Part shown: one piece after another, positions 32,584 to 43,050 of the stretch
Position numbering within the stretch: position 1 is the stretch's first letter
How the letters are laid out: the number at the start of each line of letters is the position of its first letter
Assembly: GCA_963971535.1 (NCBI GenBank)
Contig: OZ020589.1
Location: 91,895,188 to 91,959,187, forward strand
Direction of reading: 5' to 3'
DNA: 64,000 nt
Source: Notolepis coatsorum
Taxonomy: Eukaryota > Chordata > Actinopteri > Aulopiformes > Paralepididae
Position numbers and translations under genes: made by a program
Notes under the pieces: model-generated
What the model was told of the DNA's origin: nothing
What the model saw: the letters and a program-made list of their open reading frames with translations, nothing else
Databases searched by the model: none

Positions 32584-33640
32584 TGTTAATTCCTGGACAC
32601 AGCCTGTCACCTGCAGCCCCACCCTCTTCACACTATACATGCTCCCCCTTGGTCGTGTCATCAGTCGGCATGGGATATCCTTCCATTGCTACGCTGATGA
32701 CAAATCTATCTCAGGACTGCCCCACTCCCCTCTGCCCCCCTGCCGTCACCACCTTCGTCACCTTCATCCACACTGACCACCTGCCTTGAGGAGATAAAGG
32801 TGTGGATGACTCACAACTTCCTGCAACTTAACAGCTCCAAGACAGAAGCCATTCTAATCGGCACTCCACACCAGATCAAATCATCCTCAATAACCAGCAT
32901 CACCTTTTCCAGCCAGAACCTGTAGTCACCAACCTGGGTGTAAAAATGGACCCCCACCTGACCTTTGACTCCCACATTAAACACCTGTGCAAAACCTCAT
33001 TCTTCCACCTCAGAAACATAGCCAGACTCCGGCCCACACTCACCCAGCCAGATGCCGAAAAACCTGTTCACGCCTTTATCCTCAAGGCTTGACTACTGCA
33101 ACACACTGCTCATCAGGGTCCCTAGAAAGAGCATCCAGAACTGTGCTGCTAGGATCCTGATGAGAGTGCGGAAATATGAACACATCACACCCATACTCTA
33201 TTCTCTACACTGGCTTCCCGTCTCCTTCAGGATAGAGTACAAGGTCTCCCTCCTATCTAAAGGAACTCATCGCTCCCCCGACCTCCACCCGCTCCCTCCG
33301 CTCTGGAAACCCAAACACAAGATGAACCGGGCCTTCTGCTCAGCTGCTCCTCGGCTGTGGAATGCCCTCCCGACCATCTGAGAGCACCACAGTCCGTTGA
33401 GGCGTTTAAAAGGGGACTAAAACATTTATTTTTAACAAGGCATTTGCCTAAATGGACCAACTGATGCCTTGTGTGTTTTTACAAAACGTGATATTTATTT
33501 TATTTTTTGGCTGTCTAGAGCTGACTTTTGTCTGAATGTTTTTCATTTCATTGGTTGTTTTATTCATTTAACCATTTGACCTTTATCTCCTTTCATGTAG
33601 CACTATGATTGTTACAAATAAAATGTATTATTATTTACAT
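32584..33640 (+). mobile_element. LINE family C, segment 2 of 2
   Basis: Broken coding sequence includes LFTLYMLPLGRVISRHGISF, HCYADDKSI (catalytic YADD), LQLNSSKTEAILIGTPHQ in shifted frames, then RKSIQNCAARILMRVRKYEH, ITPILYSLHWLPVSFRIEYK and FCSAAPRLWNALPT. The 3' end has AATAAAATGTATTATTATT. Several frameshifts and stops make it a pseudogene copy. Jockey superclade; clade not resolved. Confidence 0.8.
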
Positions 33641-33790
33641 TTAGTCATTTAGCTGACGCTTTTATCCAAAGCGACTTACAAGTTCTGTACGACAAGTCAG
33701 CAGGAAGGGTACAACTCTTACAGCTGAGTAACAATGTTCATCAAACAGTGCTGAAACTTTGGTGCTGCAGTGTTGAGTGCATAGTAGTAG
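33641..33790 (+). repeat. Common fish repeat block
   Basis: ACATTTAGTCATTTAGCTGA, CGCTTTTATCCAAAGCGACT and TACAAG form a sequence that I recall as highly repeated in fish genomes. Its element class is not evident here. Confidence 0.45.
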
Positions 33791-34181
33791 AGAGAGAGAC
33801 ATATTAGCCTGTTATGCTGTAGCCCTATTTTCAGAAATCTCACCTAAATGGAAGATTGCTCCACTTCTACAAGCTCAATTAGCATGTTCATGTTCAACAT
33901 CTAGGGACCTGGGGGTATGTATTCCCAGTGTCAGAAATATTGTGTCTGTTACTAGGCTTGAGTAAATTGTAATGAAAAAAAGGAGAATATAAATGATTTT
34001 TTTTGCATCTGTGCCGGTGAATAACACCATGAAAACATTGAGATTATTTTGATTTCGCTCACTGAGCTCATTCACCACCTGCTTGAGATCAAGTGTACAA
34101 AAGATCTAAGCAAATGAATAAAGGGAAGATGATTAAACAGAAGGATTTGTAGATACAGTAATAAATGATAATCCATTTTAA

Positions 34182-34194
34182 CACTTTGGGTGCC
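34182..34194 (+). repeat. piggyBac left terminal inverted repeat
   Basis: CACTTTGGGTGCC, directly after TTAA at 34178-34181. It is an exact inverse of 41955-41967. A short interrupted palindrome, CCAGGATTCCTGG, lies about 25 bases inward and differs from the subterminal motif at the right end. Confidence 0.95.
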
Positions 34195-34529
34195 GGCCAA
34201 AAATCCGGAAAATGACTGTGGGTTGCCAGGATTCCTGGACGATTCTAGCATATCTCATGATCTTAGCGGAGCTATTTCTATATTTTATATTATAACTATG
34301 GGGAAATGGTTGGGCTCATTTGAAGACGACAAGTTGATGTACACAATGCAAAAAAACGTTTGTTTCTGCATGTCTTCGTTCGTTCACAATTACAAGTTAA
34401 AAAAGGTCAACACAAGGTAAAAATCCAGGTGGATTCTTTAGAACAGAAGTTACAGGCACTTTTATGAAAGGTGTGCCGGCGGGGTGATAATAGGTACTGA
34501 ACGTGTTATAAAGCAATTTAGACTGGGAT

Positions 34530-35325
34530 GGATGGATGGATGGTTTGATTGATTGATTGATTGTTTTATTGGTTTGATTGATAGAATGTTTGATTGTTTT
34601 GTTGATAGTTTGATTCATAGATTGATGTTTGATTGATTGATTACTTTGTTGGTCATTTGATTGATAGAATGTTTGATTGTTTTGTTGATAGTTTGATTCA
34701 TAGATTGATTTGTTTGATTGATTGATTACTTTGTTGGTCATTTGATTGATAGAATGTTTGATTGTTTTGTTGATAGTTTGATTCATAGATTGATTTGTTT
34801 GATTGATTACTTTGTTGGTCATTTGATTGATTGTTTTGTTGGTAATTTGCTTGATAGAATGTTTGATTGTTTTGTTGATAGTTTGATTCATAGATTGATT
34901 TGTTTGATTGATTGATTACTTTGTTGGTCATTTGATTGATAGAATGTTTGATTGTTTTGTTGATTCATAGATTGATTTGTTTGATTGATTGATTACTTTG
35001 TTGGTCATTTGATTGATAGAATGTTTGATTGTTTTGTTGATAGTTTGATTCATAGATTGATTTGTTTGATTACTTTGTTGGTCGTTTGATTGATAGAATG
35101 TTTTATTGTTTTGTTGATCGTTTGATTCATAGATTGATTTGTTTGATTGATTGATTACTTTGTTGGTCATTTGATTGATAGAATGTTTGATTGTTTTGTT
35201 GATAGTTTGATTCATAGATTGATTTGTTTGATTGATTGATTACTTTGTTGGTCGTTTGATTGATAGAATGTTTGATTGTTTGATTCATAGATTGTTTGAT
35301 TGATTGATTGACAGTCCGACTGACT
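34530..35325. repeat. Minisatellite of about 80-bp units inside piggyBac
   Basis: About ten units are built from TTGATTGATTACTTTGTTGG, TCATTTGATTGATAGAATG and TTTGATTGTTTTGTTGATAG plus TTTGATTCATAG. They vary in length through loss of GATT-type words. The sub-repeat GATT or TTGA pervades the unit, so slippage and unequal exchange both seem likely. Long minus-strand open frames (34397-34891 and others) are by-products of the periodicity. Confidence 0.93.
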
Positions 35326-35814
35326 GACAAACTTGAAATGCAGTAATACTATTATATCGATCAGGTGAGAATATATTGTATTGATCAGGTTAGTAGATAT
35401 TGTACCGATCAGGTATTATAGATCATGTGCATGCAATAAACTAAACAAAAAAACATTTTGACTGTTTCTCATTCATGTACTGTGCATAATCTGCTCCTGT
35501 GTTGTAGACACTGTGTTGCTCTGTACCTACCCGTTTTCCAATTTATTCGTCCATACATGATAAACACATTCATAAAGTAATAATATCTTGTATTGATAAT
35601 ATATCAATTAGTTTCACCTGGAAATACTACTACCTCATCAACCACCATGCCTGGCGCTAATGAACAAGTAAGTTATAACTACTGGTGTAGGTCCAGACAA
35701 CATTATTATAAAATACAGAATACTTTACAATGCAGAAAACTTGAAACTTTGATGCCATGAACATTTTTATTGTAAAATATGTTCAATAAACTGGGTGACA
35801 AGTCATCAGTACCA

Positions 35815-36500
35815 ACCATTGTTGCTGTGCATTATATGCTGGTAACATTCACAGTATAGGATTATGGTAATTTACCAAGACAATACCTTATAAAAAGTGA
35901 ACACTGTAATGATAACCAACCATTGTTTCAGTGCATTTAGGAGTTTGTTGGTAACATTCACAGTATAGGATTATGGTAATTTACCAAGACAATACCTTAT
36001 AAAAAGTGAACACTGTGATGATAACCAACCATTGTTTCAGTGCATTTAGGAGTTTGTTGGTAACATTCACAGTATAGGATTATGGTAATTTACCAAGACA
36101 ATACCTTATAAAAAGTGAACACTGGAGGATAATCAACCATTGTTTCAGTGCATTTAGGAGTTTGTTGGTAACATTCACAGTATAGGATTATGGTAATTTA
36201 CCAAGACAATACCTTATAAAAAGTGAACACTGGAGGATAATCAACCATTGTTTCAGTGCATTTAGGAGTTTGTTGGTAACATTCACAGTATAGGATTATG
36301 GTAATTTACCAAGACAATACCTTATAAAAAGTGAACACTGGCTGATGATAACCAACCATTGTGTCAGTGCATTTAGGAGTTTGTTGGTAACATTCACAGT
36401 ATAGGATTATGGTAATTTACCAAGACAATACCTTATAAAAAGTGAACACTGGAGGATAACCAACCATTGTTTCAGTGCATTTAGAAGTTTGCTGGTAACA
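35815..36500. repeat. Tandem array of about 108-bp units inside piggyBac
   Basis: Six to seven units each contain AACCATTGTTTCAGTGCATT, TAGGAGTTTGTTGGTAACAT, AGGATTATGGTAATTTACCA and ACCTTATAAAAAGTGAACAC. Spacing is 106-112 bp, with differences mostly in a GGAGGATAA/TGATGATAA segment. Units are near-identical, so the array is young or homogenised. Confidence 0.92.
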
Positions 36501-36509
36501 TTCACGTCA

Positions 36510-36625
36510 CATGAACTACAGGGCATATCTTACTTGGTCTCTCGCATCGATGACTGCATTGTCCATTGATAAATGGATGAAGCGCCAGATGATCTGTGGA
36601 CCAAAAAATATCCAATACATGCTTC
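36510..36625 (-). pseudogene. Decayed piggyBac transposase relic, minus-strand piece
   Basis: The plus-strand sequence AACTACAGGGCATATCTTAC followed by GATAAATGGATGAAGCGCCA parallels 38279-38360 in the intact gene (GACTACAGGGCGTACTTTGC, then GTGGAGGAATCGCCAGATCA) in the same orientation. On the minus strand, CERPSKICPVVHV matches the intact RDKLCKVRPVVDHV. It is too diverged to be a recent duplication. Confidence 0.6.
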
Positions 36626-36859
36626 CAAAGTATATAAATAATAGGCCAATGGACTGCATTAGAAAAGTGTGGTATGTTACCTACAGTATATACTTTTATA
36701 AACTGGGTGACTGTCAGCAACCATTGGTTCTGTGCAAACGGTAAAAATGAGGGGGGAAAAAGATAAAAAAAAAAAAAACTATATACACACACAATGCAAA
36801 TTATGAATGGAGTCGATACAGCTAGATCGCTAACATAACGTCTCATCTGCAAGTGGTCC

Positions 36860-36955
36860 AAACATGCCTATGCAATATCGACAACCGTGGCCCAAATACA
36901 TGTGTTCAACGCATTTGTCTTGTACAGAAAACAGTGCAACTACCCATACACTATA
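36860..36955 (+). pseudogene. Decayed piggyBac transposase relic, plus-strand piece
   Basis: The plus-strand frame at 36887 reads AQIHVFNAFVLYRKQCNYPY, closely matching the intact transposase segment IQICMFNAFVLYKKKHPQGHY (in the gene at about 37530-37590). It lies in the opposite direction to the intact gene, so an inverted or separately inserted second copy has decayed here. Confidence 0.72.
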
Positions 36956-37006
36956 CTATACTATACTATACTACAATATACTATACTATACTATACTACA
37001 CTATAT
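36956..37006. repeat. CTATA microsatellite
   Basis: Tandem ACTAT units (about nine copies with a few changes) follow the relic. They are followed by a short direct duplication, TTATTTAGAAGTA, at about 37012 and 37048. Confidence 0.85.
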
Positions 37007-37093
37007 GATGGATTATTTAGAAGTAATCTGTACTTCTGTGTGCCGGATTATTTAGAAGTAGTCTGTACTTCTGTATGACAACTAATAAAGAAA

Positions 37094-40000
37094 CTATTTA
37101 GAGAAATCCCTCTTTGTGTGGTACAGAGCGAAGCATTTGTCACGATGCAGGGGGACTTTGCACGATGTGCAAAAATATCTGGTCTCACTCCTGATGCCAC
37201 GCCTACTGCAGACACGACATTTCCTACACGGTAGCTTTTTCTTCGGGGTGGCTTTGTATGCAACCATTACATGCTTCACAAAGCCACCCACTAATCTGCT
37301 CTGCGGGTCCCCCAGTGGGACCCTAGGGTCGACACGCCCCACCTGCTCAGCCCCTGCCTCCTCCTCATCCTCATCCCCACCCCCTGCCTCCTCCCCTGCC
37401 TCCTCCCCTGCCTCCTCCCCTGCCTCCGCCTCCGCCTCCATCTCCGCTGTCACCCCAGGAATCTTCTTCTCCTTACCGTCTGTGTAGGTCCGCGCCACAG
37501 CCCTGGTGAACCGGAAGAGGTTGGAGTAATGCCCTTGTGGGTGCTTTTTTTTGTACAAGACAAAAGCGTTGAACATACATATTTGGATCAGATACATCAC
37601 AAACTTTTTGGTCCACTTTCCAGTCTTACGTGTAACCGGATAGTACGATATATTCTGATCCAGCTGATCGACGCCGTTCATGAATTTATTGTACTCCATG
37701 ATTGATGATGGCTTGAGCATCTCCACCCTCAGCGCTTTGCCCTTCTTCTGCTTCTGCCACACCATCGCCTTTTCCATGGTGTCCTCGTGGAAGCTGCTGA
37801 TGGTCTTCACGATTCTTTTATCACGCCATGCCACGATCATGACCTCCTTGTTGTTGACCGCAATGCGCTCCCCCACACCAATGTCACATTTGGTCATGTT
37901 CTTGATGATGGCTGGCTCGCCCCGGTGCTTCCTGAGGGTACCACAGACGTCGGTCCTCAACTGTCGGAGCCTGGCGGACATACGTACAGAGTTGTAGAAG
38001 TTGTCCATAAAGAGCGTATAGCCGGCCCCAGACAGACGTCCAAGCAGACCGACGACCGTGTCCCCCAGGAGCGAGCCTTCCCGACAATATGGCCTAAATG
38101 AAAAGCAATATCCTGTGCGAGATTCGCACAGGAAGTAAGACTTGATACCATAGCGGGTGGGCTTGTTTGGGTTGTAGACCCGGAAGGTCAGGCGGCCTCG
38201 CCATGCCATCACCCCCTCGTCAATGGCGAGCTCGCGTTCAGGCTGGTACAGCTCCTTGCACCTCGTGTTTACATGGTCGACTACAGGGCGTACTTTGCAC
38301 AATTTGTCTCTAACCTCCAGGGAAGTATTGTCCGCAAAGTGGAGGAATCGCCAGATCAATTGAAACCTGTTGCGTGGCATGGTCTCAGAGTAGTATGGTG
38401 TGCACATCATGTCGTCAGTGGTCCACATCTGGTCCACGCGAGGCTTCCGCAGGACACTGCTAAGGAAATTGAGTCCGAGGAACTTCTTCAGCTCCTTCAA
38501 TGTGAGGGGCTTCCAAAGCAGTGCCCTGCTACTGGTTAGCGTGGGGTCCAGCCGGGCAATGGACTGCTCAGCGTAGAGGTTGGACTGGGCAACAATAGAG
38601 TTCAGAAAAGCATCGGTCAGGAACAGATCCATCCATTTCGCAGGCCGGTAAGATCTGAGTGCCATGGCGTCCTGGAGCAACCCCGGTTGGGCTGTGAAGG
38701 GGATCCTTTGAGGCACCCAGCCCTCACGAGACCAGGCATTCTCCTCTTCCTGGCGGATCGCAGCCCTGCTCTTCGCTCCTCCACGTCGCACGCCACGACC
38801 TGTCAATTATACAAATATACTATAACACCCCTACTGTAGACATTCATATGCCACGTAGTTACAAACTGTGTGAGTGAATGAGTGAGTGTGTGTGGGGTTC
38901 AGATGTCAGAGCTGGACGTGGTGTGGGGGTCAGAGGTCAGAGCTGGAAGTGGTGTGCAGAGTGAGGCCAACTTACCTCTCTTAGATTTGCGTTTCCGCCC
39001 TGCAACGGGTTCCGGCATGTCCAGACTAGCATCCAGTTCTAGAATCACATGATGTAATACATTACACTAGGGCAACGTATTGTCATTGTATTTACCACCA
39101 TCACCACCAGACCAGGCCCTGCAGCAGCCAGTCACCACCAGGCCCAGGCCCTGCAGCAGCCAGTCACCACCAGGCCCAGGCCCTGCAGCAGCCAGTCACC
39201 ACCAGGCCCAGGCTCTAGCAGCAGCCAGTCACCACCAGGCCCAGGCTCTAGCAGCAGCCAGTCACCACCATGTACAATTACCTGCAGGAGTAGAATGTGA
39301 TCCCATGTCGTTGCCAGTCTCAGCGTCACTATCGGCAGGGTCTGCGCCAGAATCTGAATTGGATTAAATTCATTCAGTAAGTAAGTCTCACAAAACACAA
39401 TAGTAATACATTTACACATACATAAATGTAGTTAGTACATACCCAAGCATGTTGGTGTATTGGCCCCGGATTCGGTTTCGGAGCCTGTGTGAACACAAAA
39501 TAAATCAGCGGCCATTGTACATCAAAGCATGTACATGTGTGTGTGTTGTAATCAATGGAATTTTACATATGATACACAACCATGCATTTAAATATAGGCC
39601 TCACCATGTGCCCATGCCATTGTGTGTGTGTATGTGTGTGCTGTAATCAATGGAATTTGCATATAGAGGCCTCACCATGTACTGCGAAGTTCAAAGGTGT
39701 TGGAGAGGATTCATGCCTTTTGATCTTGTGTGTGTGTGTGTGTACACACACTGCACACACACACACACATACACACACATCAAAGGGCATGGACACATGG
39801 TGAGGCCTGCATCTACACACACACACACATCCATGTAACTAAATGTAGACAAACTTCAAAGGGCTGGCATCTACACACACACACATCCATGCAACCAGTG
39901 CAGCACATGGCCATCAATCAACTATATCGATTTGAACATAAAACAATATTCACATTGCAACATGATAACACATTGATAGCTACACACTTCAAATGGCGTG

Positions 40001-40986
40001 CACATGCACACACATACACACACACATCAAATGGCATGGGGTGAGGCATCTACACACACACACACATCCATGTAACTAAATGTAGACAAACTTCAAAGGG
40101 CTGGCATCTACACACACACACACATCCATGCAACCAGTGCAGCACATGGCCATCAATCAACTATATCGATTTGAACATAAAACAATATTCACATTGCAAC
40201 ATGATAACACATTGATAGCTACACACTTCAAATGGCGTGCACATGCACACACACACACACACATACACACACACATCAAATGGCATGGGGTGAGGCATCT
40301 ACACACACACACACATCCATGTAACTAAATGTAGACAAACTTCAAAGGGCTGGCATCTACACACACACACACATCCATGCAACCCGTGCAGCACATGGCC
40401 ATCAACTATCGATTTGAACATAAAACAATATTCACATTGCAACATGATACCAATTACCACGTCGACCACCACCACGTCGTCTCATGCCCAGCATGCAACT
40501 ATTATCACTTACATTGATAGCTACACACTTCAAAGAGCCACTTCAAAGGGCGTGCACATGCACACACACACACAAGACCATTACAACCTAACGTGTAGCA
40601 CATGGTGGCCTGTACATGCCTACTATATCCTATATCATTCAACTATCGATTTGAACATGCACGTAAAACAATATTCACATTGCATTAGTAAACATGACGT
40701 ACCATTGCCCCGTCGACCACCACCGCGTCCCACGTCTGAATCGTGCGATGAATCAGACTCATACCTCCGACCCAAGCCGAGATCATCGTCAGATGATTCC
40801 GGAGCTAGAATATAATAAATGCATATCAGCGTTGGTTTGGCGAACTAACGTTACATAGTCACAGAATAAGCGTTAGGTAAATCATCAAATACACGTTTCA
40901 CACACACACAATCACATGCATATCGGCGTTGGTTTGTCGAACTAACGTTACATAGTCACAGTATGTAAATCATCAAATACACGTTT

Positions 40987-41022
<36 letters not shown>

Positions 41023-41353
41023 AGACCGTGTAATTACCTGGTGGTTCCCAATCGGCGCTCCCATCAGATTCGTGGGCGGTCGAATCGCTGTCCCCTGACT
41101 CGCATGAAGAAGCTATGACCACAGCGGCAGCCTTCCTCTTCCTCGAACTGCGTCGGGTAGAGCCGCTCCCGGTCCCGGGGCGAGACGCGTTACTGGGCCC
41201 AGCAACGGTCTCACGGCTCTCTCCGATCGGAGCTACCAAAGTCGTTGGTGCTGCTGCTACTCGAACAACCGCGGGTCCAAACGCCAGCTTCGTCTGAACA
41301 AAGCGACCCGCCGCCGGATTGTCCCCTCGCTTACCTACACTACGTCTCTTCAT
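37094..41353 (-). CDS. piggyBac transposase (PGBD4-like), six exons, 766 residues
   Basis: Exons in reading order are 41353-41038, 40804-40703, 39484-39443, 39353-39282, 39038-38976 and 38799-37094. All introns are GT-AG and all junctions are phase 1. The joined length is 2301 bases with no internal stop. Exons 1-4 are acidic and serine-rich (SCESGDSDSTAHESDGSADW, PESSDDDLGLG, DSGADPADSDAETG). Exon 5 gives a basic patch (GRKRKSKRG), a likely nuclear signal. The last exon carries the catalytic core: aspartates in AIDEGVMAW (D392), LFMDNFYNS (D464) and NGVDQLDQ (D576), the piggyBac DDD triad. A GEEA-rich stretch follows, then the Cys/His-rich C-terminal domain (CRKCRVC, RYFCTSC, LHRDKCF), which in this family binds the terminal repeats. 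The enzyme cuts and pastes at TTAA. Exon borders are read by eye from splice consensus and frame. Confidence 0.88.
39095..39270. repeat. Minisatellite in the fourth intron of the piggyBac gene
   Basis: About six units of 30-33 bp contain CAGTCACCACCAGGCCCAGG and CCCTGCAGCAGC or CTCTAGCAGCAGC. It lies between the exons at 39282-39353 and 38976-39038. Confidence 0.9.
39832..40450. repeat. Tandem repeat of about 243-bp units in the second intron
   Basis: Two and a half copies each contain TGTAACTAAATGTAGACAAA, CTTCAAAGGGCTGGCATCTA, a CA run, CAACCAGTGCAGCACATGGC and TCGATTTGAACATAAAACAA. Copies 39832-40072 and 40073-40318 are nearly identical. Embedded CA runs vary in length. Frames across it are artefacts of the CA runs. 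Confidence 0.9.
40447..40490 (-). pseudogene. Decayed duplicate of piggyBac exon 2
   Basis: On the minus strand, CGTGGTGGTGGTCGACGTGG, then TAATTG and GTATCATG, parallels the 3' half and donor of exon 2 (CGCGGTGGTGGTCGACGGGG, then CAATG and GTACGTCATG). The 5' half is not recognisable. It implies that exon 2, with its flanks, was once duplicated. Confidence 0.6.
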
Positions 41354-41576
41354 ACTGATCTAATAATCTAAATGAAACTACTAACTGATCAAACTACTAT
41401 TACTACTACTGAAATATACTACCTAGACTACACACTAATCCCTCGAATAGTACTACTACTTAGCACGACTAAGTACTTTCTAAAGCACAGCTGAAACCTT
41501 ACAATTAGTCTGATACTACCACTATACTGTATAACACTATAAATATAGACTATAGGCTGATCTCAATTCAAATATC

Positions 41577-41633
41577 TCTCTCAATCTCTCTCTCTCTCTC
41601 TATCGCTCTATCTATCTCTCTCTCTCTCTCTCC
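41577..41633. repeat. TC microsatellite upstream of the piggyBac gene
   Basis: An interrupted CT/TC run lies about 225-280 bases upstream of the transposase ATG. A GA-rich strand here could affect promoter structure, but no TATA box or other promoter element is convincing. Confidence 0.8.
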
Positions 41634-41891
41634 TCCAAAACCTCGTCGATTCTGGGATCGCGCTAACGTTTTATACCTGTGGTTACATTGGCCAGGTATG
41701 CTGGCCAATCAAATGCCAGATTCATTGTGGGGTACAATATTCCCCCTATTGTGATAGTGTTAGAAAATAGGGGGACACTGCCACCTAGTGAAATTTTAGA
41801 GGAAATGCAGTTTCCGGTTCAAATTTTCTTCCAAAAGCTCGGCGGTGAAGTTCAGACGGGGAAAATCGAAAAAAGATGTAAACAGATCAAA

Positions 41892-41949
41892 GACGCTGTA
41901 CAGCGTCCTCGGCAACTTGAGCATGGCCGGGAATGACGCTGTAAAGCGT
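41892..41949. promoter_or_regulatory. Paired palindromes next to the right piggyBac end
   Basis: GACGCTGTACAGCGTC (41892-41907) is a perfect 16-base palindrome. A near copy, GACGCTGTAAAGCGTT, sits at 41934-41949, 42 bases on and 5 bases from the terminal repeat. Repeated subterminal motifs in piggyBac elements often serve as transposase-binding sites. That role here is inferred. The left end lacks this motif. Confidence 0.6.
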
Positions 41950-41954
41950 TTCTA

Positions 41955-41967
41955 GGCACCCAAAGTG
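41955..41967 (-). repeat. piggyBac right terminal inverted repeat
   Basis: GGCACCCAAAGTG, the exact reverse complement of the left end, followed by TTAA at 41968-41971. Confidence 0.95.
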
Positions 41968-41971
41968 TTAA

Positions 41972-42649
41972 TTACAAATTCATATTTGACCTTGAACTTG
42001 ACCTTCACCTTATTATGGCCAAATCATACATCTATTGATAGGGAAAAGGCTCCTCTTTCCAATGGCAGTGTTAAATCTGAATTTAGTCATTTCCTCACGG
42101 TTTTAAGATAAGAGATATAATTAGAATTTTTTTGGTAAATTCTTATTTTCGGTAAATCGCTGTTTTGATAGGGTTAAGGGTTTTACTCTTGGCTACATTT
42201 GAAAAAAAAACACAACATTAAGTTAATTTAACATCCAAGGGCCCTCATGAGGACGATTCGCGACGCGCCAACCTCTAGCGGCTCGGGTGTGCATTTCTTT
42301 TAATACAATATATAGATATAATTAAAGCCATATTTGTTGCCAGTCGATTGCCCTTTCAGATGACAAAATCTGTTCAGCGGTTCTCGAGTTACATACAGAT
42401 ATGTGAGGCGTGCGCCAAAGTACACATTACCACCCGGGGCTCTAGCTCCGTCAATCATTTGGCGATCTCGAAAATGTTTGGACAGGGTTGTAGCCAATGA
42501 GTGTGGCTTTCCAATGATACCCCATGATATAATTGGGGATCTAATACGGTCTCTATTGATCGATTTATGATAAAGAAAAGCAGGGTCCCCCAATTGGCTT
42601 AACAAGTTAATTAGTATAGTTGGTAGTAATATAGACAAGGAATATGAAT
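41972..42649. other. Gene-free stretch
   Basis: No coding region or repeat family was recognised. It contains frames without signatures only. Confidence 0.5.
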
Positions 42650-42699
42650 TAGTGGAAAAGTGCACAATAGAAGACGACAGTAAGAAGGTTAGTAGTTTT

Positions 42700-43050
42700 T
42701 ACTTCTTTCATTTCAGATATTGATTGAAGAAGTGCGTTTTTAGTCAACGGCAAAAGATTGATCGGGTTTCGGCTCCTAACTGTGGTGGGAAGTTCGTTCC
42801 ACCATTGTGGAGCAAGGACCGAGAATAGGCGGCTTCTCGTTGATGATAACGAGGCGGCAAGGTCTCTAGATATCTTTAAATCCAAGCTTAAAACCCATCT
42901 ATTCTCTCTCTTGTGGCCTACCATCGCCTTGCCTGGTCTGCATTAACACAGCCTCTCGGAGCCTCTTCGTGTATTACTAGTGTCAATGATGAACTTACTT
43001 GATGATGAACAATGTTTGGTGTGAGATTATCGTTTCCACCAGATTAACCG
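42700..43050. mobile_element. Inverted LINE C-terminal fragments
   Basis: The minus strand at about 42720-42855 encodes RSRLFSVLAPQWWNELPTTV, a LINE C-terminal motif. The plus strand at about 42855-42945 encodes SLDIFKSKLKTHLFSLLWP, the residues that normally follow it. The two pieces face in opposite directions, as if one half was inverted. The family is not identified. Confidence 0.45.

Larger units (their letters stand above)
34182..41967 (-). mobile_element. piggyBac transposon, 7.8 kb, with apparently complete transposase gene
   Basis: The element has perfect 13-bp inverted ends, CACTTTGGGTGCC at 34182-34194 and its reverse at 41955-41967. Each is directly flanked by TTAA (34178-34181 and 41968-41971), the signature target of piggyBac. 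The minus-strand transposase gene spans 37094-41353 with five introns. The approximately 2.9 kb between its stop and the left end holds two minisatellites (34530-35325, 35815-36500) and a decayed second transposase piece. Introns hold two more arrays. Most piggyBac elements are 2.5-6 kb, so this one is large because of tandem repeats. The intact frame and perfect ends suggest recent mobility, but activity cannot be judged from sequence alone. Confidence 0.93.

Noticed and set aside
34397-35330. Several long minus-strand open frames rich in NQTINKTIKHSINQ-type sequence
   Set aside because: They follow from the periodic GATT-based minisatellite, which lacks stops in some frames. There is no domain or start context.
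37116-38539. Plus-strand frames opposite the piggyBac transposase
   Set aside because: They are antisense shadows of the transposase exon without domain content.
39730-40815. Open frames full of HTHTHT residues
   Set aside because: They are translations of CA runs within a tandem repeat in a transposase intron.
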